Source of the DNA: an uncultured Candidatus Saccharibacteria bacterium
GTDB taxonomy: Bacteria; Patescibacteriota; Saccharimonadia; Saccharimonadales; Saccharimonadaceae
Assembly (NCBI GenBank): GCA_945916045.1
Contig: CAMEGH010000002.1
Span: 1-27,358 of the forward strand
Reading direction: 5' to 3'
DNA length: 27,358 nucleotides
In this document: positions 13,576 through 18,964 of the stretch, piece by piece
Numbering within the stretch: the stretch's first letter is position 1
Layout: the number at the start of each line of letters is the position of its first letter
Program-made: the position numbers and the translations under genes
The notes under the pieces: generated by a model
Database searches by the model: none
The model's input: only the letters and a program-made list of their open reading frames with translations
Told to the model about the DNA's origin: nothing

Positions 13576-14916
13576 ATGAATGCACTATCACCTCAACCGT
13601 ACAAAGGCACGCGCGATTTTTATCCAGAAGACAAGCGCTTGCAAAATTACATTTTTGCCACATGGAAGCGTGTTGTGCAGCGCCATGGCTACGAAGAATA
13701 TGGTGCGCCGTTGCTTGAGCCGCTCGAGGTGTATACCGCCAAAAGCGGGCAAGAGTTGGCCGGCGAACAAACCTATATGTTTGAAGATCGTGGCGGGCGC
13801 ACGGTGGCGATTCGCCCAGAAATGACGCCGACAATTAGCCGCATGGTGGCTGCGCGTCGCCAAGAACTCGGCTACCCGGCACGGTTGTTTTCAATCGCAA
13901 ATTTTATGCGTTACGAACGCCCGCAGCGTGGCCGCGAGCGCGAGTTTTGGCAGCTGAATGTAGATTTGTTTGGCGTTGATTCGGTGCGCGCCGATGCCGA
14001 AATTTTAACGCTGGCGTACGAATCGCTCAAGGAATTTGGCGCTCGCGACGACATGTTCGAAATTAAGGTGAATCACCGCGAATTTATTAATTATATGATG
14101 ACGCATTATTTTGAGCTCGATTCGGTGCAATCGCACTTGATGATGAAATTGTTTGACCGCAAAAACAAAATTCCAGCCGAAACGTTTAAGCAGCAAGCGA
14201 CCGAAATTTTTGGCGAAGAAAACGCGCCAATTGGCCTGCAAAAAATTGCCACAATTTTAACCGCCACAACAATTAAAGAGTTGCCGAGCGAACTGCGCCA
14301 AAGCGAAACCTTTGTCGAAATTAAAGATTTGTTTGACCAGCTTGAACGCGCTGGCGTCAGAAATGCGCAATTTGACGCGACGCTCATGCGCGGGCTGGAT
14401 TATTACACCGGGATGGTGTTTGAGGTGGTTGATAAAGCGCCAGAAAACAACCGCAGCATGTTTGGCGGCGGGCGCTACGACGGCTTGGTTGGCTTGTTTG
14501 GGGTTGACCCGCTGCCAACGGTTGGTTTTGCTCCTGGCTTGACCCCGCTGATGCTCTTCCTCGAAACGCACAATCTTATTCCAAAACTGGCGCCGTCGGC
14601 TGATGTTAGCCTGGTGATTGTTGGCGACGTACTCGACGACGCAATCGTGTTTGCGCAAAAACTTCGTAAAGAAGGCATTAATGTTGAGATTGATATTTCT
14701 GAGCGCAAAATCGACAAGCAAATTAAAGCGGTCGTAAAACGCCAGGTGCCGTACATGATTTTTGTGGGCGAAACGGAATTGCAGCAAGGTTTCTTTACGC
14801 TTAAAGAAATGGCTACCGCCGAAGAAGAGCGCCTTTCGTTTGAAAGACTGGTCACCAGATTGGCCGATCGTCGCGTTCGCCAGCATGATGACGACGACGA
14901 TTTGCTGATCGACTAG
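13576..14916 (+). CDS. hisS: Histidyl-tRNA synthetase
   Basis: A 446-residue class II aminoacyl-tRNA synthetase charging tRNA-His. Class II motif 1 lies in the HGYEEYGAPLLEPLE region (37-51). Motif 2 is RYERPQRGREREFWQLNVD (112-130), with the HisRS-specific ERPQRGR arginine. The histidine signatures are LMRGLDYYTGMVFEV (270-284) and GGGRYDGL (297-304). The C-terminal anticodon-binding domain (about 335-430) contains DISERKIDKQIKAV and ends with an unusual DDDDD tail. The N-terminus PQPYKGTRDFYPEDK matches the family, supporting start 13576 over an upstream in-frame codon at 13537. It is followed closely by tig, which has its own promoter. Confidence 0.95.
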   Translation: MNALSPQPYKGTRDFYPEDKRLQNYIFATWKRVVQRHGYEEYGAPLLEPLEVYTAKSGQELAGEQTYMFEDRGGRTVAIRPEMTPTISRMVAARRQELGYPARLFSIANFMRYERPQRGREREFWQLNVDLFGVDSVRADAEILTLAYESLKEFGARDDMFEIKVNHREFINYMMTHYFELDSVQSHLMMKLFDRKNKIPAETFKQQATEIFGEENAPIGLQKIATILTATTIKELPSELRQSETFVEIKDLFDQLERAGVRNAQFDATLMRGLDYYTGMVFEVVDKAPENNRSMFGGGRYDGLVGLFGVDPLPTVGFAPGLTPLMLFLETHNLIPKLAPSADVSLVIVGDVLDDAIVFAQKLRKEGINVEIDISERKIDKQIKAVVKRQVPYMIFVGETELQQGFFTLKEMATAEEERLSFERLVTRLADRRVRQHDDDDDLLID

Positions 14917-14963
14917 AAATAGTATCATTTTGCAGCGGTCGCCTTTATTTTGCCCCTGAACGC

Positions 14964-14972
14964 TGCTATAAT
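14964..14972 (+). promoter_or_regulatory. Extended -10 of tig (near-leaderless promoter)
   Basis: TGC-TATAAT ends 8 nt before the ATG at 14981. The hexamers GCAGCG (14932-14937) and CGCTGC (14961-14966) form a widely spaced inverted repeat around the promoter, of unclear meaning. Confidence 0.7.
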
Positions 14973-14980
14973 AAACAGAT

Positions 14981-16264
14981 ATGAAGAAATCTGTAAAACA
15001 CCTATCCGACACGAAAGTAGCGATTAGCGTTACTTTAGATACCAAAGAATTGAACGACGCAGAGCAAGTTGCGTTGGTAAAATTGGCCCGCGACATGAAG
15101 GTTGACGGCTTCCGCAAAGGCAAAGTGCCAGCCAGCGTTGCTGCCAAAAATGTGAACCCAGATACACTTGCGCAGCACACGCTCGAACAAGCCCTTTCAA
15201 AGGCCGTAGCCGACGCCTTTATGAGCGAAAATTTACAGGCGCTTGACCGCCCAGAAGTAGAAGTGAAGAAATTTGCGCCGGGCGAAGAACTTGAATTTGT
15301 AGCAGAGTGTGAAGTGTTGCCAAAGGTAAAGCTTGGTGACTATAAAAACCTTAAAGCCAAGCCAGAAGCTGTAAAAGTTTCAAAAGCAGACGTTGACGAA
15401 ATCATCGGCCGCGTAAAGCAAGGCTTTGCCGAAAAGAAGCCAGTTGAGCGCGCGGTAAAAAATGGCGACGAAGTAAATATCGACTTTGAAGGCAAGAAAG
15501 ACGGCGTTGCATTTGATGGCGGCAAGGGCGAAAAGTATGACCTTGTGATTGGTAGCGGCAGCTTTATTCCTGGCTTTGAAGAAGGGCTTGTGGGCAAAAA
15601 AGCCGGCGAAACCTTCGATCTTGAAGTGACCTTCCCGGACACCTACCACGTGGCTGATCTAAAGGGCGCAGACGTCGTGTTTACAACGACGATCAACGAA
15701 GTGAAAGAAGTTGTTGAGCCAGAAATGACTGACGAACTTGCCGCAAAGGCTGGTCCGTTCAAAACCGTTAAGGAATTTGAAGACGACATCAAGCGCGAAA
15801 TTACGCAGCAAAAAGAAAACGAAGCGGCCGAGAAATTGAAGGACGCGCTCGTAACCGAAGTGGTGGAGAAATCAACCGTGCCGGTGCCAGAAATTTTGAT
15901 GCAAGACCAAATTCGTTCAATCGAACAAGACATGACGCAAAACTTGATGTACCGCGGCTTAACGCTCGAAAACTACTTGACCGAAAAGAACTTCAAAGAC
16001 AAAGAAGAATGGATTGAAACAGAGGTGAAAGAAGCCGCTGAACGCCGCGTGAAAGCCGGTTTGGTGCTTGCGGAACTCAGTAAAGAGCTGAAGGTAGAAG
16101 CGACCGAGGAAGAGTTGCTGGAAAAAATGAACCAACTTGGCGCGCAGTATCCAAGTGACGAAGTGCACGAACAGCTTAAATCGCCAGAAGCGCAGCGCGA
16201 TATTGCCAACCGTTTGCTGACCGACAAAACCATCCTCAAATTGGTAGAACTTAACACAAAATAG
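14981..16264 (+). CDS. tig: Trigger factor
   Basis: A 427-residue ribosome-associated chaperone and peptidyl-prolyl isomerase that shelters nascent chains at the exit tunnel. The N-terminal ribosome-binding domain (1-115) carries the signature GFRKGKVP (43-50). An FKBP-type PPIase domain (about 155-245) follows, with GDEVNIDFEG, FDGGKGEKYDLVIGSGSFIPGFEEGL and a conserved VTFPDTYHVADLKG. The C-terminal helical substrate-holding arms (about 250-427) run to MNQLGAQYPSDEV and end in a conserved LNTK-type tail. Length is normal. It lies directly upstream of clpP, the classical tig-clpP order, but clpP has a separate promoter with an HrcA operator, so the two can be uncoupled under stress. No terminator is seen between them. 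Confidence 0.95.
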   Translation: MKKSVKHLSDTKVAISVTLDTKELNDAEQVALVKLARDMKVDGFRKGKVPASVAAKNVNPDTLAQHTLEQALSKAVADAFMSENLQALDRPEVEVKKFAPGEELEFVAECEVLPKVKLGDYKNLKAKPEAVKVSKADVDEIIGRVKQGFAEKKPVERAVKNGDEVNIDFEGKKDGVAFDGGKGEKYDLVIGSGSFIPGFEEGLVGKKAGETFDLEVTFPDTYHVADLKGADVVFTTTINEVKEVVEPEMTDELAAKAGPFKTVKEFEDDIKREITQQKENEAAEKLKDALVTEVVEKSTVPVPEILMQDQIRSIEQDMTQNLMYRGLTLENYLTEKNFKDKEEWIETEVKEAAERRVKAGLVLAELSKELKVEATEEELLEKMNQLGAQYPSDEVHEQLKSPEAQRDIANRLLTDKTILKLVELNTK

Positions 16265-16284
16265 TTGCTACCTAAGCGCAGAAT

Positions 16285-16311
16285 TTAGCACTCAATTGCA
16301 ACGAGTGCTAT
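16285..16311 (+). promoter_or_regulatory. CIRCE element (HrcA operator) at clpP
   Basis: TTAGCACTC (16285-16293), 9 nt, then GAGTGCTAT (16303-16311): 17 of the 18 arm bases match the CIRCE consensus TTAGCACTC-N9-GAGTGCTAA. The -35 TTGCAA (16296-16301) lies entirely in the 9-nt spacer, so HrcA bound here would block RNA polymerase. Confidence 0.92.
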
Positions 16312-16324
16312 TTTCTTGTATACT
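16296..16324 (+). promoter_or_regulatory. clpP promoter (leaderless)
   Basis: TTGCAA (16296-16301), 17-bp spacer, TATACT (16319-16324), then 6 nt to the ATG at 16331. No Shine-Dalgarno is present. This fixes the start at 16331 rather than the in-frame codon at 16316, which lies upstream of the -10 box. Confidence 0.85.
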
Positions 16325-16330
16325 AAAAGT

Positions 16331-16927
16331 ATGTATAAGCCCAACGATTACCTGGTTCCAACTGTTATAGAAAAGTCGCATGAAGGCGAGCGTGCGTTTG
16401 ATATTTACAGCCGTTTGCTCAATGAGCGCGTGATTTTCCTAGGCGAAGGCGTAAATGAACACACCGCCAATTTGGTCGTGGCGCAGCTGCTCCACTTGGC
16501 CTACGCCGACCCGGAAAAAGACATCAAGCTGTATATTAACAGCCCGGGCGGCAGTGTGTATGACGGCCTAGCGATTTATGACACAATTCAGTATATTCAG
16601 CCAGATGTGCAAACGATTGGGATTGGCCTGCAGGCGAGCATGGGTGCATTTTTGCTCAGCAGCGGCACTAAAGGCAAGCGTGTGGCGCTGCCGAATAGTC
16701 GCATTATGATTCACCAGCCAAGCAGTGGCACCCAAGGCAAGATTACCGATCAAGAAATTACCTTGCGCGAAGGCCTGTATTTGAAGCAGCGCTTGAACGA
16801 AATTTTAGCAAAAAATACCGGCCAAAAAATCACCAAAATCGAAAAAGACGCCGATCGAGACTTTTGGATGAGCGCGGAAGAAGCCAAGAAATATGGCTTA
16901 ATCGACGAAGTAATTGCGGGAGTATAA
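16331..16927 (+). CDS. clpP: ATP-dependent Clp protease proteolytic subunit
   Basis: A 198-residue serine peptidase that forms the tetradecameric Clp barrel and degrades substrates unfolded by ClpX or ClpC. The catalytic triad is visible: S103 in LQASMGAFLLSSG, H128 in RIMIHQPSSG and D177 in DADRDFWMSAEEAKKYGLID. The N-terminus YLVPTVIEKSHEGERAFDIYSRLL and IYINSPGGSVYDGLAIYDT-type block (here LYINSPGGSV) match active ClpP. Length is standard and there is no propeptide beyond a few residues. Control is by HrcA through a CIRCE element, rather than the CtsR control usual for Firmicutes clpP. The terminator hairpin overlaps the stop codon. No ATPase partner is encoded in the window. Confidence 0.96.
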   Translation: MYKPNDYLVPTVIEKSHEGERAFDIYSRLLNERVIFLGEGVNEHTANLVVAQLLHLAYADPEKDIKLYINSPGGSVYDGLAIYDTIQYIQPDVQTIGIGLQASMGAFLLSSGTKGKRVALPNSRIMIHQPSSGTQGKITDQEITLREGLYLKQRLNEILAKNTGQKITKIEKDADRDFWMSAEEAKKYGLIDEVIAGV

Positions 16928-16942
16928 CACTCCCGTTTTTTG
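16917..16942 (+). terminator. Rho-independent terminator of clpP
   Basis: CGGGAG (16917-16922) pairs with CTCCCG (16930-16935), with the TAA stop in the loop, followed by TTTTTTG. Confidence 0.9.
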
Positions 16943-16950
16943 TAGGAATT

Positions 16951-17655
16951 TTAGTGCAACTGTGTGCCAAAAAGCGCGCCAATTGCGTAGGTAAGTCCCA
17001 TAGCCAAAGCGCCGCCGATAATTAAGCGCACAATTGCGCGGCCTTTATGTGCATTTCCGGCCCGGGCGCTTAGGTAGCCGGTGATTGCGAGCGCCAACAC
17101 TACTGCGCAAAACGTGACGGGCAGTTTGGCGGTGTCTGGCGCTAAAATTACTGCCAAAAATGGCACCAAGCCGCCAGCGGTAAACGCAAAAAGCGAAGCG
17201 ACCGCTGCTTGCACAGGGCTGTTCAAATCATCTTCATCAATGCCAAAATGCATGCGCAAATGTGCTCGCAAGGCATTTGAATGTGAAAGGTCGGCGGCGA
17301 CGCTTTTGGCGGTTTCGGGCGATGCACCTTGTGATTCGTAGTAGGCGGCCAGCTGTGCTTCTTCGCCTTCGGGGTCGAGTTTTAAGGCTTGCTTTTCTTT
17401 ACGGATGAACGATTTTTCAGAATCGCTTTGGCTACTAACCGACACATATTCGCCCACGGCCATCGAAAGTGCGCCGGCTATTAATGCTGCAAATCCGGCA
17501 GTGGCAATTGCTTGATTGTCAGGTGTTGCACCGGCCACACCCATCACCACGGCGGCGGTGCTGACGATGCCGTCATTGGCGCCAAGTACGGCGGCGCGAA
17601 GTTTGTTTAAAAGTGCATTGGTTGATTCGGAGGTCGGAGAAGGGGATTCGTTCAT
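16951..17655 (-). CDS. VIT/CCC1-family membrane transporter (Fe2+/Mn2+)
   Basis: A 234-residue integral membrane protein of the VIT (vacuolar iron transporter) family, known for H+-coupled export or sequestration of Fe2+ and Mn2+. The first helix carries GANDGIVSTAAVVMGVAGA (25-43). Helix 2 ends in GALSMAVGEYVSVSSQSDSE (61-80), the family hallmark. A soluble metal-binding-like helical hairpin rich in Glu (about 80-145, KQALKLDPEGEEAQ, LRMHFGIDEDDL) follows, then three helices with GGLVPFLAVIL and a C-terminal RLIIGGALAMGLTYAIG. Five helices and this order fit the family. A TATACT box lies 6 nt before the ATG, so the mRNA should be leaderless. In bacteria it would protect against metal overload. 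Confidence 0.9.
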   Translation of the reverse strand: MNESPSPTSESTNALLNKLRAAVLGANDGIVSTAAVVMGVAGATPDNQAIATAGFAALIAGALSMAVGEYVSVSSQSDSEKSFIRKEKQALKLDPEGEEAQLAAYYESQGASPETAKSVAADLSHSNALRAHLRMHFGIDEDDLNSPVQAAVASLFAFTAGGLVPFLAVILAPDTAKLPVTFCAVVLALAITGYLSARAGNAHKGRAIVRLIIGGALAMGLTYAIGALFGTQLH

Positions 17656-17661
17656 GCGTTT

Positions 17662-17670
17662 AGTATAGCA
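17662..17670 (-). promoter_or_regulatory. Extended -10 of the VIT gene (leaderless promoter)
   Basis: On the minus strand TGC-TATACT ends 6 nt before the ATG at 17655, without a Shine-Dalgarno. Confidence 0.7.
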
Positions 17671-17692
17671 AGTGAATGGTTGGTGTTCAATG

Positions 17693-17701
17693 TGCTATGA
17701 T
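17693..17701 (+). promoter_or_regulatory. Candidate promoter of the small split ORF
   Basis: TGC-TATGAT (17693-17701) is an extended -10 that would give a leader of about 65-70 nt. Alternatively TTGACT (17701-17706) is a -35 followed 17-19 bp later by GATATATA. Confidence 0.5.
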
Positions 17702-17732
17702 TGACTTTTTGCAATTATGTGCTGATATATAT

Positions 17733-17756
17733 GATGTACGAAAGTTCGTTTACATC
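17733..17756 (+). promoter_or_regulatory. Interrupted 24-bp dyad upstream of the split ORF
   Basis: GATGT-ACGAA (17733-17742), AG, then TTCGT-TT-ACATC (17745-17756): two 5-bp blocks mirror each other with only a 2-nt interruption. It could be an operator or an mRNA hairpin in the leader. It lacks a T-run, so it is not a standard terminator. Confidence 0.55.
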
Positions 17757-17775
17757 GAGTAGATAGGAAGTCATC

Positions 17776-17898
17776 ATGACCTTCAAGGCTGTTATCGAAG
17801 CTGATATTACGCCGTCGAACGAGGCAACTCAGCAGTTTTTGGACAATCTTTCTTCGGAAGATCGGCAGAAGATTTTGGACGTCATCCTGGCAGAATAG
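17776..17898 (+). CDS. Small 40-residue protein (first half of a split ORF)
   Basis: A 40-codon ORF starting at ATG with AGGAAG (17765-17770) 5 nt upstream. The product is acidic and helical-looking (MTFKAVIEAD... SSEDRQKILDVILAE), and I do not recognise it. It ends in two consecutive TAG codons (17896-17901), after which the same frame stays open for 61 more codons to 18087. It could be a genuine small protein, the 5' part of a broken gene, or a product extended by amber readthrough. Its wobble positions look G/C-richer than in neighbouring core genes. Confidence 0.5.
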   Translation: MTFKAVIEADITPSNEATQQFLDNLSSEDRQKILDVILAE

Positions 17899-17901
17899 TA
17901 G

Positions 17902-18087
17902 TTGACCGAGGAGTGTATTGAACGTTTCATCCTCGGAAGCCAGGAGATTATCGAGGATATTCTTGATCTGCCGGTTGCACTTGAAAAAGAAGAAGCGATT
18001 GTCGAGATGTTTGTGTCGATTCTGAAGCAGTCCTCGCTCGCCTCCTGGGAACTCCCCGTACTCCCGCCGAAAGCTACCGAAGTTTGA
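17902..18087 (+). pseudogene. Second half of the split ORF (61 codons, after TAG-TAG)
   Basis: It begins at a TTG immediately after the tandem TAG codons, in the same frame as the 40-codon ORF, and encodes a plausible acidic helical peptide (LTEECIERFILGSQEIIED... PVLPPKATEV). No ribosome-binding site precedes the TTG. A GAGGAG at 17908-17913 lies inside the frame but is badly placed for any normal start codon. With the upstream part it would make a protein of about 100 residues. It is called a pseudogene fragment for want of initiation signals; translation by coupling or readthrough is possible. A terminator follows directly, marking the transcript end on this strand. Confidence 0.4.
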
Positions 18088-18105
18088 GTTCATTTACTCC
18101 TTCGC

Positions 18106-18128
18106 CCGCTTCAGCGGCTTTTCTTTTT
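18106..18128 (+). terminator. Rho-independent terminator after the split ORF
   Basis: CCGCT (18106-18110) pairs with AGCGG (18113-18117), followed by CTTTTCTTTTTG. The T-run is on the plus strand, supporting plus-strand transcription of the small ORFs. Confidence 0.8.
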
Positions 18129-18138
18129 GTCAATTTTA

Positions 18139-18191
18139 TGCTATGATATAAATGGTAGAAATATTTCACCAAGACCCAACGAGCATTGGAG
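18139..18191 (+). promoter_or_regulatory. Promoter and Shine-Dalgarno of the lipoprotein gene
   Basis: TGC-TATGAT (18139-18147) is an extended -10. TGGAG (18187-18191) lies 5 nt before the ATG at 18197. An ATG at 18152, 4 nt after the -10 box, is in frame but would put 15 polar residues in front of the signal peptide. Confidence 0.65.
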
Positions 18192-18196
18192 TTCCT

Positions 18197-18715
18197 ATGC
18201 AGAACCTTATCAAGAAAACCGGAGTGTTTATCGTCATCGCCGCAAGTGCGCTGGCGGTAACTGCCTGCGGTTCATCACCTGATCCGGCGGCGGCGAGCAC
18301 GTCTACCGTGACAACCACGGTAACAGAGACGGAAACGTCCACGAAGACAACCGGCAGCACGACTGAATCGACCGATTCGAGCGAATCGAAGCGGTCGACC
18401 AGCTCAAGCGAAACGTCGTCTTCCGCGCCGCGGCCAGCCGATGAAGTCGTGTCGCACGACAACAACTGGCTTTTCTGCGATGACGGTCATTCAGCCGCTT
18501 TTAAAGCAACCACCAGCTGCGCATTCGCCAAGGAGGTTCGCAAGGAATTCGAGAAGGACCCACGCGAAACAGTCGTCGCTAAAAGCCCGGTCACCAAGCA
18601 AACCTACGAAATGGAATGTTCATCCATGGGTGATACAACGGTGATTTGGGCCGAGCACGAGTTCGAAGCTGCTCGCTGCGAAGGCGGAAACGACGCCGTG
18701 GTATATATCTACTAA
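18197..18715 (+). CDS. Secreted lipoprotein with actinobacterial-type C-terminal domain
   Basis: A 172-residue lipoprotein. A type II signal peptide (MQNLIKKTGVFIVIAASALA) ends in the lipobox VTAC, so the Cys would be lipidated and anchored to the membrane. A linker of about 60 residues almost wholly of Ser, Thr and Glu follows. The folded domain (about 90-172) has four cysteines (WLFCDDG, TTSCAFA, EMECSSM, AARCEGG) and the pattern SCAFAKEV, KSPVTKQTYEMEC, CEGGNDAVVYIY. That arrangement (SCpFA..V, yYSPVTGkxYxMxC, CxGGNxAxVyi) is one I know from mycobacterial and other actinobacterial secreted proteins of unknown function. By eye its codon use is G+C-richer than flanking genes. Acquisition from an actinobacterial host is a reasonable inference. 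Confidence 0.82.
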   Translation: MQNLIKKTGVFIVIAASALAVTACGSSPDPAAASTSTVTTTVTETETSTKTTGSTTESTDSSESKRSTSSSETSSSAPRPADEVVSHDNNWLFCDDGHSAAFKATTSCAFAKEVRKEFEKDPRETVVAKSPVTKQTYEMECSSMGDTTVIWAEHEFEAARCEGGNDAVVYIY

Positions 18716-18730
18716 CAAACTCCACGCGTG

Positions 18731-18763
18731 CGCGCTGGCTCCTTCTGGGGCGAGCGCGTTTTT
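18731..18763 (+). terminator. Rho-independent terminator of the lipoprotein gene
   Basis: CGCGCT (18731-18736) pairs with AGCGCG (18753-18758), with an inner CTCC/GGGG stem, followed by TTTTT. It insulates the lipoprotein gene from rpoB. Confidence 0.85.
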
Positions 18764-18804
18764 CCTTGCGAGCAATTATTCCCGGCAAACTCCACATTCT
18801 CCTC

Positions 18805-18833
18805 TTGAAAATACGCTAAAAATACGCTATACT
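18805..18833 (+). promoter_or_regulatory. rpoB promoter
   Basis: TTGAAA (18805-18810), 17-bp spacer, TATACT (18828-18833). The spacer contains a direct repeat AAATACGCTA (twice between 18808 and 18829). Start of transcription is expected near 18840. Confidence 0.85.
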
Positions 18834-18839
18834 GCTATC

Positions 18840-18964
18840 TAAGAAGTAGTGTACCTTCAGTTAATTACGCACTAAAGCCTGGCGACTTTAGCGCTCAAGA
18901 CTGAACGGCAGAGATTCTTCGGCGCCGAATCGATTCACCAACAAATTAACTGCGAGGAGCAAAG
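18840..18964 (+). other. Structured rpoB 5' leader, about 125 nt
   Basis: The longest leader in the window. Dyads: CTAAAG (18872-18877) with CTTTAG (18886-18891); the 12-bp palindrome TTCGGCGCCGAA (18918-18929); and GAATCGATTC (18927-18936), which overlaps it, while GATTC (18913-18917) could pair with GAATC (18927-18931). GAGGAG (18954-18959) is the ribosome-binding site, 5 nt before the ATG. The overlapping dyads could form alternative structures. Confidence 0.6.

Noticed and set aside
14257..15180. 307-codon minus-strand open frame across the hisS end and tig start
   Set aside because: It is antisense to two certain genes. Its composition (Phe, Asn, Arg, His-rich) is typical of a shadow frame and it shows no family motif.
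17896..17901. Alternative genetic code reading TAG as an amino acid
   Set aside because: TAG is the normal end of several certain genes here (hisS, tig, rpoC), so reassignment is not supported; local suppression remains possible.
17695..18093. 132-codon minus-strand open frame covering the split ORF
   Set aside because: It is uninterrupted and has AAGGAG 3 nt before its ATG, so it was considered seriously. But the protein is Arg/Phe-rich and shadow-like, the plus-strand peptides look more natural, and the terminator T-run is on the plus strand.
18152..18196. Leaderless ATG start for the lipoprotein
   Set aside because: It would put 15 polar residues before the signal peptide, and a proper TGGAG site precedes 18197.
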